A stretch of 64,000 bases of DNA from assembly GCA_030280995.1 (NCBI GenBank), contig JASXTE010000007.1, positions 10,693,001 to 10,757,000 of the forward strand, in the 5' to 3' direction. The position numbers were made by a program, and so were the translations under genes. Shown in pieces: positions 12,639 through 21,827 of the stretch. Within the stretch, counting starts at the first letter, position 1; each line of letters opens with the position of its first letter. This DNA comes from Hemileia vastatrix (taxonomy: Eukaryota; Basidiomycota; Pucciniomycetes; Pucciniales; Zaghouaniaceae). The notes below the pieces were generated by a model. The model was given only the letters and a program-made list of their open reading frames with translations, had not been told where the DNA came from and did not search any database.

Positions 12639-13064
12639 ATGGGTGATGAAGTACTGATTTCTACAGTCAACTTCAATTTAAAAGGTAATAATGAATTGAA
12701 AGACCCATTTTTAGGTCTGTTTGTTGTCAGAAGAATGGTTGGTGATAATGCAGTTGAAGTTATCTTATATGCTCCATATGACAGAAAACATCCTGTTTTT
12801 CCAATATCTCTTTTGAAACCTTACACATCCAATTGTGATTTATTTCCCAAAAGGAGGGGAAGACCAAAGAAAACCCCTAATGAAATCAATGAGACAGCAG
12901 AAATTTATAAGATTCTGAATTACAGAATAGTTACTGCTGAAAAAGGTACAGAATACTTATTGAGATTCAAGAATAAATATTCTGAATATGATTCTTGGAT
13001 ACCTATGAAGTGGATATCTAATCTTCCTACCTTGCTAAAGAAATATAAAAAGAAAAAATCATAA
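12639..13064 (+). CDS. Pol C-terminus of L: GPY-like, AT-hook, chromodomain-like tail
   Basis: The best preserved copy of the pol C-terminus shared by L, A, C, G and J: 141 residues open to the TAA at 13062-13064. Order: a beta-strand-rich block ending PVFPISLLKPY, then FPKRRGRPKK (AT-hook core GRP flanked by basic residues), then KILNYRIV .. GTEYLLRFKNKYSEYDSWIP. That spacing resembles a chromodomain (conserved YLV-W and W-P positions), followed by a Lys-rich end. Such tails can tether integrase to chromatin. The chromodomain call is by spacing only and is uncertain; upstream frames are broken, so this is a remnant of a pol gene. Confidence 0.6.
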   Translation: MGDEVLISTVNFNLKGNNELKDPFLGLFVVRRMVGDNAVEVILYAPYDRKHPVFPISLLKPYTSNCDLFPKRRGRPKKTPNEINETAEIYKILNYRIVTAEKGTEYLLRFKNKYSEYDSWIPMKWISNLPTLLKKYKKKKS

Positions 13065-13095
13065 CATTTTTTTATTGTTTTTTAGAGTGAGGAAG

Positions 13096-13888
13096 TGTCA
13101 GCCAGGCTACTAGGCTTATCCAGTAAAATTATTATTTATTTTACTGGGATGAAGCCATGCCTTAGTAATTCCTATTATTAATTATTTTATATTTACTTAT
13201 GTATTACTTACAATAAACTAACTAAGTACCATAAGTAAATTTAGTAATTATATAAAATTAATAATAATGTCACTTTTATTTTTACTTTCTATCACCATGC
13301 TCAATAACAGGATGAAAAGAAGTAAAATTATACTTAAATACTTAAGACTAAAAAATTAAAATTTCTTTATTAAGAAATTTAAAATTTTAGTAACATAAAA
13401 TTTTAAATTCAAAATGTTTTACACTAAGTGTGACAATTTCAGGGAACTCTAAAACTAAATCAAATAATGTGATACCTTTTATTGATGCTTAATTTTAGTA
13501 TACCTTTGTTATGTGCACATTCTTATTTTTGGAATGGTTTTTCTCTCACACTCTCCAATGGATAGTTGTTAACTCCGTGTTATCTCTCTCCTTTTGCCTA
13601 TAAAACACCTTTTCTTTTGTGTTTTTTTCATCATTCATTACTTACCATTTTTATAAAACATTTATTATATAAACTACTTATTACTATTATTTATATTTTT
13701 AGTATTTACATTACTGTAACTCTAATCATAAATCATAATCATATTTATAAAATTATACCTCTTATTATTTGAGTAAAATAACTTATAAGGTAAGAAAATA
13801 CGTACTTGACTTTGAGAATTCCAAATCCACTGTTTAAAACCGTAAATCGCCACCAAAAATCTTCTAGACCAAAAGGAGTCCCCCGATA
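13096..13888 (+). repeat. 3' LTR of element L
   Basis: LTR of about 793 bp beginning TGTCAGCC right after the purine tract GAGTGAGGAAG (13085-13095) and ending about CCCCGATA. It matches the minus-strand LTR of J (58573-59381) in the TATA region, in a run ending TTATTGAGTAAA, and in a CTTCTAGAC block near the end. A TATAAAA box is at 13599-13605. The 5' LTR lies outside the window. Confidence 0.75.
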
Positions 13889-15014
13889 ATCCCCAACTCG
13901 CGCTGGATATCCCCATCAGGGATATCTTACTTGGTGCATAGTGATTTGAAATGAGATGAATTGGTGTTTTGGTGTGTATAAAAGTTGGTTGTTAGGCAAT
14001 GTGAGAAAGTATTATATTCCTAACAGTAAACTGGCCGGCTCATTGAGTTAAAAGGTATCTCCTTCCTGCCTTTTTCCTCAAGCGAGTCCGTCCTTTTTAC
14101 AGACGTGTAATTTCTTCTTATTCATAGCTATCCTATTTTGAACTCAGCGTTGTTTCTCTTATTTCATATTTAACCTTTAGGTATAACTGTTTTATCTTAT
14201 ATTTCAAGTCGCGCATTACTGATAACTCCTTGGCTTTATACCAAAGGTTCCATATTGACTGAATTTATGTATACATTTATTAATGATATGAAATTAATTG
14301 TCTTTTCATTTTTTCCTGTTTTGTAAAGATAAATTAAAAAATTAATTAAAAATATGATATATAAAATAATAACTAGAAAGAAACATATTGGGGGTAATAG
14401 TTTATAGTAAACAATAAGCGGTAAGCGTCCCACAATTTTAAATAGAAAAAATAAGACTAGGGCGCATGACAATTTAAATTTTAAAACCATGAAACACTAA
14501 AACTAAAGAAAACGAATTATTCCCTGTAATCTGAGTTCAAAAACGCAGTCAAAAGATAAGAAAGCCCGCAATACTTGAGCGCATCAGTGATGAGGAACCT
14601 GTCTAGTAGATAAGTGTTAAACACAGGCTTGCAGTTAAAAACAATAGTCATCAAAAAGTTGAGAGCGCAGCACAGATATGTAAACTTGAATTGTGTATTG
14701 TTTTCACTATACCCTATAAAACCCTCTGAATTGGGTAAAACGAAACAGCAACATTTCAGTTATATTTCTATCCATCAATCCATAGCTCCTATCTTTTTAG
14801 CAGATAAAGAAAAAAAAATTCAATATGGGGTTCGCCAGCATAAGAAAACAAGAGGCATTCTTTTACAAAATGAGTTTGCTCGCTGAAGCTCACAGAAATA
14901 TGATCGAAAAATTTGAAGTGAGTTCTATTAAAGATTCTAGTCTTTATATTAAATGATCAAAAAATTTAATCTCATTTTAATCTTCTTCCTTTACTTTCAT
15001 GATCACTCCATTAT
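13889..15014 (+). other. Unassigned AT-rich DNA
   Basis: No coding region or transposon end that I can support. It holds a short inverted repeat GATATCCC/GGGATATC at 13907-13925 immediately after the L LTR and a TATAAAAG at about 13977. Open frames here (14236-14490 minus, 14614-14886 plus) have no recognisable motifs and biased compositions, and I do not call them genes. Confidence 0.5.
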
Positions 15015-15314
15015 TTGTTCATCCAATGGATAAATAAATTAAAATTGTATTCGCAAATTAAGAATTTTTTGCACGAAGAAGGAATAAAGAATACGGAAGC
15101 AGAAATAGCAGTATTCAATGAAGATTTTCTCAAACGCATAGCTTCGTTTGTTAAAATTTGCCCTGTTGGCGATGAGCAAATGGCTGCATTAATTTTGGAT
15201 GTGTATTTCCCGAGAGAGCAGATGCTAAACACGGAAATTCAGAACATATTTTGTGAAGGATTAGCTATAACTCCGTTTAAGTATGATCCTTTTCCTCAGC
15301 CACCAAATGAGTGA
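15015..15314 (+). CDS. Small hypothetical protein, possible gene fragment
   Basis: A 99-codon frame ending at TGA 15312-15314. Its composition looks like a normal soluble protein (mixed charged and hydrophobic residues: FLHEEGI, DEDFLKRIASF-like helix, QMAALILDVYF), unlike the low-complexity frames around it. The track frame begins at a non-ATG codon, so the true start is unknown and the piece may be a single exon. No domain is recognised and no partner gene is nearby. It could be a relic of a host gene caught between repeats. Confidence 0.4.
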   Translation: MFIQWINKLKLYSQIKNFLHEEGIKNTEAEIAVFNEDFLKRIASFVKICPVGDEQMAALILDVYFPREQMLNTEIQNIFCEGLAITPFKYDPFPQPPNE

Positions 15315-16502
15315 AACAGATTTTTGATAAGCTCTCACCTCATGTTATTTGGAAAAAGTTTTTTTCTTCTTTTTAATTTTTTTTTCATCTTTTTAAGAGA
15401 GTCTTTTGAAGAATTATATATTATATTATTCATTCAATCCGAACATTCTATTCCTTGTTTCAATTCAGGTTTTTTAATCCATTCTACTAAGTTGTAAATG
15501 CGAAAAGTCGATCGTGAACATACTTTATTTTCCTAAACTCACGTATTTGAAATTACAATCAGCAAAGAGCCTACAAGGTTTTATTACACTCCTACGTACT
15601 TTCGTATAGGAGGTGTCAAAGTTGTAATAACTGCAATTAGTTTTGATCAAGTCCCTAATTATTAATGTCAGATTCGTAATCTTTAAACTTTACAAGTCCT
15701 TGAGGGCAATGAATTTAAACTGGGAAATTTTAAAAAGACACATTTTGTAAATATTTGATTTAAGAGAGCTTATGAAAGAGCCAATGATCTCCAATCAGTA
15801 TTGCGCAAGGATCAGTGGCGACTCAGTCTGATTCAGTCAACCTGTGATATTGGTGCAACAGATGTTTTAATGACAAATGATAAATTTATTAACAGTAAGT
15901 AAGAAAACAGAGATGATTGAAATAGAGATAAAAGTAATGAGATCGATGGAGAAAAGGTATAACAAGTAACATTACATCTATATATATGATATTCTCCATT
16001 GATCTCTTATGGAATCTATTCAGTGAACATCTACTATTAGCACGCAATACACTTGATGTTGACATGTCGTGACTGGTTGACTGAGCCAATAAAGTTAGAT
16101 GATTATGGAGACATGAGTTTTATTGAATACCCCCGGAACTGGTATCAACATTTGGTTTTGATGAATTAGTAGGCGATTTTTAATTCTGACACATTTCTGT
16201 TCATCTTTGGATGGTATTGAGAAAATTTTTCCTTATTTTGAGAAGCAACAGCAGTTATTGAGTTATGAGATTGGGCTGAAAGTTGAAATTAATTTAATTG
16301 TTGATTTACAGACTTTGACATGTAATGCCCTGTGCATCCAAATCCCAAAGCCACAATGGCAAGCTCGCTCTCTTCACTCGGTGTCAGAATGAAGAGAGGG
16401 GACTCGCGTGCCCAGTCTACATAAATAGAAGGCCGCAGTTGCGATTCTCACTATTCTAAACCTAACATGACACACTTTCAGTTTTCTCATTCTACTTGAA
16501 AT
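15315..16502 (+). other. Unassigned DNA between small ORF and MITE
   Basis: No supported gene. A frame at about 16207-16392 has some protein-like character (FPYFEKQQQLLSYEIGLKVE) and is followed by a TTTACAG acceptor-like site, so it might be an exon relic, but there is no homology to judge by. Small hairpins occur at 15575-15615 and 16368-16398. Confidence 0.4.
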
Positions 16503-16505
16503 AAT

Positions 16506-16704
16506 AGGGGGTATCAAAGTTAGAAGTCTTCCATTTTACAATACCTCTTTTTTCAACCAAATCAACCATGATTATTTTTTAAAATATGCCATATTGTGCC
16601 CCCAAAACACCTTTTTACTAAAGATTAATGTCAAGTTTGTGGCTTTTTTTTGTGTTGTGAAATACCTTTTAAATAATTACACATTTCTAACTTTGATACC
16701 CCCT
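16506..16704. mobile_element. 199-bp MITE with AGGGGGTATCA termini
   Basis: Terminal inverted repeats AGGGGGTATCAAAGTTAGAA and its complement at the right end, no coding capacity, and a 3-bp AAT duplication at 16503-16505 and 16705-16707. The terminus AGGGGGTRTCA and the AAT/ATT target match the two Harbinger copies at 16897 and 34668. It is therefore probably a non-autonomous passenger of that transposase; the link is inferred from ends only. Confidence 0.8.
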
Positions 16705-16896
16705 AATGAAAGCTGAAATTCTAAAATCCTCTTTCATTTTAAGCTCCCTACACGGCAAAAAAAAGTAGTTTGCCCCCAGACATACCAGCTCCATCACCGG
16801 ACATACCGGTTACATTTTTTCCCCATGCATAAAGTTGTATTCAACTTTGATTAATTAAATCACTTGTGTAAGAATATGGACTTATTGCAACCTATT

Positions 16897-17045
16897 AGGG
16901 GGTGTCAGTTCTGGCAAATCCGCACTTAAATTAAGTGCGGATTTCAAACCAAATCAGCACTTACAAATCAGCACTTAAATTTTGCAAAAAAGTCACTTAT
17001 TTCAAAAAAGGGTGTCAGTTATGACCTCAAATCAGCACTTTTTTC
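16897..17045. repeat. Left end of E: TIR plus subterminal repeat array
   Basis: The terminus AGGGGGTGTCAGTTCTGGC is followed by four to five copies of an AAATCMGCACTT motif in both orientations. A second, internal copy of the tip occurs at about 17009-17025 (GGGTGTCAGTTATGACC). The right end (about 21430-21607) has the mirror arrangement. Clustered subterminal motifs are where such transposases or their partner proteins bind; that role is inferred. Confidence 0.7.
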
Positions 17046-17267
17046 CCGTTTTTTTTCACAACCACATTTTGGCCACAAAAAATCCCTTCCTTTCTTACCC
17101 CATCCCTGTCACATGTGACACACTGACCTTCCTCGCTACCTACCCATCAATCCTCGGCACACACCCCTTCCTGACATTTTCAATATTTTGACCAGGCATG
17201 TTTACATTCTTTTTTACTTATTTCTTCTACTTTTTAATCTTTTTTCTTGTTATGTGCCAGTTTCATA

Positions 17268-18582
17268 ATGCCTCCCAGACATTCCAAATCTCAAAAGGTA
17301 ACTCAAAAATCTGCTTCGTCACAAAAGTCTCCTCGTAAAGCAAGCCCTACACCTGAAAAATCAAAGGCAGGTTCAGGTCAGCTTAAAAAGGATGATTATC
17401 TCATCATAATCAACTTCCTTAAAATAAAATCAAATTTTGAAGCATGTTTTGGATGTGAAAAGTCCACTCGTATTGGACGTCCACCTTCTTCAAAGGTTAA
17501 TGGCTACTTGTTGATGGCCAATGAAGTAAGGAAGAAAACAAGGGGGAGAATCGATATCAATCCTAAACAAATGAAGGAGAGATTTAAGAGTTACCATTCA
17601 AAATATAAAAAGACTCATCATGCTGTAAATGAAACTGGCTTTGGTATTGACGATGATGATTTGGAGATTGGAATTACTACTGTTTCCGAAAAGCTCAATG
17701 TCATGTGTCCTTTCTATGAGGAAATGGATAATCTTTTTGGCACCCGAGTTGATGTAAACCCTTGGTTTCTACACGATACTACTAAGCATATACCTTCTGG
17801 ATCCAAACCTTCCTATAATCCTCCCAACACACCTTTACTTGAAGAAGATCAATCCCCTCCACCTTCTAACCATAGTTCAGCTGAAGATGATCCCAACTAT
17901 CAAGCAGAACAATTATATCGCAGAAGATCTGAATCCTCAGAGGCCCAAAATTTAAATGTATGTTTACTTTTTGTTTTTTCTTCAATTCTTCTCTGAATTT
18001 CTCTTTCTTTCTAGTCTCCTCCTACTCAAACTCAATCTCCATTAAATTATCTCAATTCTGGAAATGTGAATACCTCTTTAGAAGCTGCTTTAGAAGAACT
18101 TCCTGAAGCCTCTTGTTCAAACTCCAAACTAAAGCGTCGAGCCTCAACTTCAATGAACTTGAACCATCTATTAAAACGTGGTAATACTTCAACAAGCTCA
18201 TTTGGCTCCCTTGAGGATTATTTTGAAAAAAAAGATATAAGTAAGTTTTTTTTACTATATATCTTAATCATTAACTCATTTATTTATTTATTTCAATTTA
18301 ATTTTCTCAGCGAAATCAACTATTGCAAATAATGCCCTTGACTTTGAGAAGATGAAGTTTGATCATATGCTAAGGAAAGATCAGCAAGCCTTAGATTTGG
18401 AAGAAAAAAAATTTGAGGTAGAGCAGATGGAAAGAGTAAATGACCGTCAATTTCAAAGAGAAATGGCTACTTGTGAATTGGAAAAACAAGAGAGTTTTTA
18501 AAAAAAAGATTTCATTATGGAATGTGTTAAAAATGGCCAATCTTATGAGGACATTAAAAAATTACTTGACCTTTTCAATTGA
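17268..18582 (+). CDS. Harbinger accessory protein (Myb/trihelix- and NAM-like), one internal stop
   Basis: Second gene of PIF/Harbinger elements, thought to act as a nuclear DNA-binding partner of the transposase. Start ATG 17268 (MPPRHSKSQK, very basic N-terminus). Exons fit 17268-17957, 18015-18240 and 18311-18582, with GTATGT..TAG and GTAAGT..CAG introns of 57 and 70 bp and consistent phase (396 codons in all). Residues about 40-170 hold a trihelix/Myb-like region (GRPPSSKVNGYLLMA, MKERFKSYHSKYKKTH, CPFYEEMDNLFGTRVDVNPW), then a Ser/Pro-rich linker. The C-terminus is a charged helix (FEKMKFDHMLRKDQQALDLE) like NAM-associated C-terminal domains. A TAA at 18499-18501 would remove the last 27 residues; the frame continues cleanly after it. 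Family call is by pattern. Confidence 0.75.
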
Positions 18583-18751
18583 TAATTTGTTTTTCTAGTT
18601 AATTTAATTTTGTTTGATTTCTTTTTGGTAATATTTTCTTATATGCTGACTTATAAAAGGAAAAGAATATAGTACGTTATTTTTGACAAAAATTTGAATG
18701 TATAATAAAAATTTTCTATCTTTACTTTCTAGTCAATAAGTTTGCTTATCT

Positions 18752-19030
18752 AAATTTTTCTAAGTCATCAATTTCACATGTCAGATTTAAAAAATTGGCA
18801 ATGCCCTCCCCTGCATTTTATTGAAACAAGGGGTGGGTACCACCAAATTTTTCTAAGTCATCAATTTCACATGTCAGATTTAAAAAATTGGCAATACCCT
18901 CCCCTGCATTTTATTGAAACAAGGGGTGGGTACCACCAAATTTTTCTAAGTCATCAATTTCACATGTCAGATTTAAAAAATTGGCAATACCCTCCCCTGC
19001 ATTTTATTGAAGTAAAGGGTGAAAGTCATC
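18752..19030 (+). repeat. Three tandem copies of a 93-bp unit
   Basis: Units begin at 18752, 18845 and 18938 with AAATTTTTCTAAGTCATCAA and are almost identical; the last unit decays near 19010. The unit length is 31 codons, so a frame of 88 codons stays open across all three, but I regard this as a by-product of the repeat length. The array lies just downstream of the accessory gene of E. Element D has lost this region. Confidence 0.9.
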
Positions 19031-19129
19031 AAAATTTAATATAATTACATAAATTAATTAATATATAAATAAGATATGTCAAGTATACTACTTTTAAAGT
19101 AATGACAATTCCTTAAGCCAAAATGCAGA

Positions 19130-19547
19130 TCAAGTCTAGAAACTAGGTTTGGGACTAAGGCTGGAGAGAGGGGTGAGGAAGGGTGTATGGGGTAGCGAAA
19201 AGGTTGGGAAAGAGTTGGAAGGGAAGATTAAGGGTTCCGAGGCATTTTAAATGAAGAAAAGGGTCTGGGAGAGGTTGAGAGGGGTGAAATGGGGATCAAA
19301 AGAGGATGGCATACAATGGGGCTGGGAGGATAGCAAAAGGCATGGGAAGGGAAGACAAGCATGTGTTGATAGAATTGAAAGGGATGGAGATTGGTGCAAA
19401 CAGAGTGTGAAAATAGGAGGATGAACTCTGTTCTTCGGGCGAAGAACAGAGTTCACTTCCATAAAATATTAGCTGAAACATAGTTTTCAATTCTGTAAAA
19501 ACAGTTGTAAGTAATAGAAAAAGTCACTCATTTTTTTAATATGTAAT
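19130..19547 (+). other. Purine-rich segment of E, inverted in D
   Basis: Strongly G/A-rich on the plus strand, without a supported gene. The part 19205-19547 is nearly identical to 36429-36772 in element D and in the same strand orientation of the window, although the transposase genes of E and D point in opposite directions. So the segment is inverted in one copy relative to the transposon body. Confidence 0.7.
19423..19454. repeat. Near-perfect 32-bp palindrome
   Basis: Two 15-base arms (GAACTCTGTTCTTCG and its complement) separated by GG. The same palindrome is at 36650-36681 in D. It could be a hairpin, or the fused ends of a small TIR element; no target duplication could be read. Confidence 0.75.
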
Positions 19548-19719
19548 CTGAAATTTTTTAATAAAATTATTGTATTTAAGAATTGCAATATTGTCAATCA
19601 ATTTTTATTGATCAAATTAATTTAATAAAGTATTATTTTAATAAGCTGTTTCAAAAAATACTTTGCATTGAGTAGACTCATGGAATGATTTTTTCTGGCT
19701 TCCATTCAGTTATCCTCAC

Positions 19720-19870
19720 ACTTTCACTATGTTTTCAATATAGATCCATTGTTATTTGTGTGATACTTCAAGTGAAAGTTCAGTATTACTTCAGTCTGAG
19801 TTCCATCTGATTTCCATCTGACTTCAAGTTGCGGACTTGCTAGCAAGTCCTCCCACTATATTGCGTGGTG
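19720..19870. mobile_element. Right end of a CACTA-type element (F2) inside E
   Basis: Ends, read inward from 19870, with CACCACGCAATATAG, then the palindrome GGACTTGCTAGCAAGTCC at 19834-19851 and tandem GAGTTCCATCTGA-type subterminal repeats. These are the same marks as the complete MITE at 22484-22743. The flank TTT (19871-19873) joins E sequence that is uninterrupted in D near 36400. The left end could not be found, so the element is deleted or rearranged. Confidence 0.6.
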
Positions 19871-20039
19871 TTTGCTGAAAATATGCGATTTCATGTTGAG
19901 TTGATGAAAGAAAACACAGAGAGAAAAAAAAATAAGACTTTAACAGCAAATTCAAAAACCAAAAAAATATGCCAAAAAATTTACCATTCTCAGTGAATAA
20001 TACATGCAAATTGATAATTTGAAGAGAAAGAGAAAAAAA

Positions 20040-21299
20040 TTAAAATTGCGTTGAAAAATGTTGGAGTGTTATTGGAAGGATTTTTGCCCTTATACTAGTT
20101 GATTGAGAAATAGAAGTGTTGGATATAGTCGGAGGTGAATCAACTTGTTCATCTTCATACAGCTCTAACCATTGATCTTTGAGGTCAGCAAGTAGGTTAT
20201 GAAGTATAGTGCAACACAGAATCCAGTTGATCACCGCCTCCATTTCAGATTTATTTCTAAGAGGACTTCTTAATTCCCTTAAACTAGAAAAACGGCCTTT
20301 CAAGATTCCAATAGAATGTTCAATACGGACTCTTGACTTTGCCAAATGATTGTTGAATTTGGCATTTTGACTGTCTTCTGAAGCTGCTCCCCGAAAAGCA
20401 GGAAGTACATACTTTCCATTCACATAAGCAGAATCTGCAAGAAGATACTGATTTTCATCAATGAATTTTTCAGGTTCATTTGAAATATGCATTCTTTGGA
20501 AGACGTAGGAGTCATGACATGAGCCAGGATAGCCAGCGAAGAATGATATAAATTTTTTGTTTACATCACATATAAGCTGAACGTTAATTGAATATCTATA
20601 AAGAAGATATATTTGTTTGTGTTAGTTTCAAGGAGGATGAAAGGAGTTAGAAATAATCTACCTCTTTTTATGGTAAAAGTAATTGTTTCCACCTTGAGCA
20701 GGTTTCTGGCTCAAAGGAATAGTAGTACCATCAACAAAACCAATACATCCTGGAAAGCCCTCTGCTTGCATAACCTGAGATGATTCAAGTCGCTCTTCTT
20801 TTGTTGGCCAGGTGAGAAGTTGAGATTCCAAGGAGTTGATGGCAGTGATACATCGTTTGGTATAAGTGTTAACTGAACCATACCCTAAATCAAAGACATT
20901 TTCTAAACGTTTCAAAGCGGCTCCATTAACATTTGAACCCAAACGACATAGTGTGATGGCCAATTGAATTGAAGGATGTCGTTGTTCTTTTTGAGAATTA
21001 TTGTGAAATATGGGATGATCCTGAATAAGCTCAAGCAATTTAAGGAAACATTCCTGAGAAGTCCTGAACAGCTGTCTAAAACTGGGTGTAGATAGGTTAA
21101 GAAGTGTTTGGATGGTGTACTTGGGGGTATGAAGTACTTGAGGCTTTCTGGGAAGAAGGTAACGTTTCCTGGCCATTTTTGATAAAACGACAAAATCTTC
21201 TTCTAGATCAGAATCGGAATCAGAGTCCAAGAGCAGTTCAAGCGCCATGAAAGTCATTGCTTTATGTAATTTATCATGATTTGAAAGTGAGGAAGGCAT
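20040..21299 (-). CDS. PIF/Harbinger DDE transposase of E, intact
   Basis: Cuts and joins DNA at the AGGGGGTGTC ends; nuclear DDE endonuclease of the HARBI1/DDE_Tnp_4 type. Start ATG at 21299 (MPSSLSN). Exon 1 runs 21299-20662, intron 20661-20596 (66 bp, GTAGAT..TATAG), exon 2 20595-20040: 398 codons with stop, no lesion. An acidic Asp/Ser stretch lies at residues 25-35 and a helix-turn-helix-like region at 80-155 (FRTSQECFLKLLELIQDHP .. LCRLGSN). The catalytic triad is likely D190 (GFVDGTT), D267 (LLADSAY) and E305 (RVRIEHSIG). Length and triad spacing fit the family. The D copy at 34976 has the same intron. This is the best candidate in the window for an active protein. Confidence 0.92.
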
Positions 21300-21827
21300 G
21301 ACTCTTATATGATATGATATTAAGATGTAAGTGATGTACAATGTTTTGAGTTATGAAGTGTTATGCTGCGGAGTGCTGCGTATGAATGGGATGATGCTGA
21401 CAAATCAGTGAAATGGGACTTGATGGTGAAATCAGCACTTTTGGTTGAGAAAGTGCGGATTTGAGTGAAATAAGTGACTTATTTCATTTTGAAATCCACC
21501 AGTATTGGGGCTAGTGTGTTTTGGAAATCCGCACTTATTTAAGTGCGGATTTGGTCAAATTTAAGTGCGGATTTGTAAGTGCGGATTTGCCAGAACTGAC
21601 ACCCCCTATTAAGTAGCCAAATCACCTGATTTACAGTGTTAAATCATGATGAAACTCAAAGTTGAATACAATTTTATGCATAGGGGAAAAATGTAACCGG
21701 TATGTCTGCAGGCAAACTACTCTTTTTTGCCGTGCTGCTTTGTAGCTTTTTTCACTCTTACTATCACCAGAAAAAAAATCTAGACACTGCTAGCAGGTTC
21801 CCATCACTGGCTGAACTATGGTAATTC

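Larger units (their letters stand above)
16897..21607. mobile_element. PIF/Harbinger DNA transposon E, complete, two genes
   Basis: 4,711 bp with terminal inverted repeats beginning AGGGGGTGTCAGTTCTGGCA and a 3-bp ATT duplication (16894-16896, 21608-21610). It carries two convergent genes: a Myb/NAM-like accessory gene on the plus strand and an intact DDE transposase on the minus strand. This is the usual gene pair of PIF/Harbinger elements. Both ends are packed with direct and inverted copies of AAATCCGCACTTA or AAATCAGCACTTA, likely transposase or accessory-protein binding sites. It sits inside element H. An internally deleted relative is D at 34668-37223. Confidence 0.9.
16751..21734. mobile_element. 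Small TIR element H, split by Harbinger element E
   Basis: Left arm 16751-16893 and right arm 21611-21734 are inverted repeats of each other over about 100 bp, starting CACGGCAAAAAA and sharing GTAGTTTGCC, CAGACATACC, CCGGTTACATTTTT and a GTTGTATTCAACTTTGA block. Without E the element would be about 270 bp, so it is a MITE-like unit. Flanks CTA and CTG could be a mutated 3-bp duplication. It has no coding capacity. The superfamily is uncertain (CAC.. ends are compatible with CACTA). Confidence 0.7.

Noticed and set aside
13566..13772. 68-codon frame in the L LTR
   Set aside because: Lies inside an LTR over the TATA/transcription-start region and is not conserved in the J LTR.
15570..15615. 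Inverted repeat around TACACTCCTACG/TATAGGAGGTGT, considered as tRNA or MITE end
   Set aside because: No cloverleaf, no A and B box consensus, and no target duplication.
16368..16398. Hairpin CTCTCTTCA .. TGAAGAGAG
   Set aside because: Only 9-bp arms, no T tract or other context; within chance for this length of DNA.
18778..19044. 88-codon repeat protein in the tandem array
   Set aside because: The frame stays open because the unit is 93 bp; no conserved start signal and the accessory gene has already ended.
19247..19490. Minus-strand frames (71 and 64 codons), repeated at 36474-36717
   Set aside because: Conserved because the DNA block is conserved between E and D; two overlapping frames are equally open and composition-driven.
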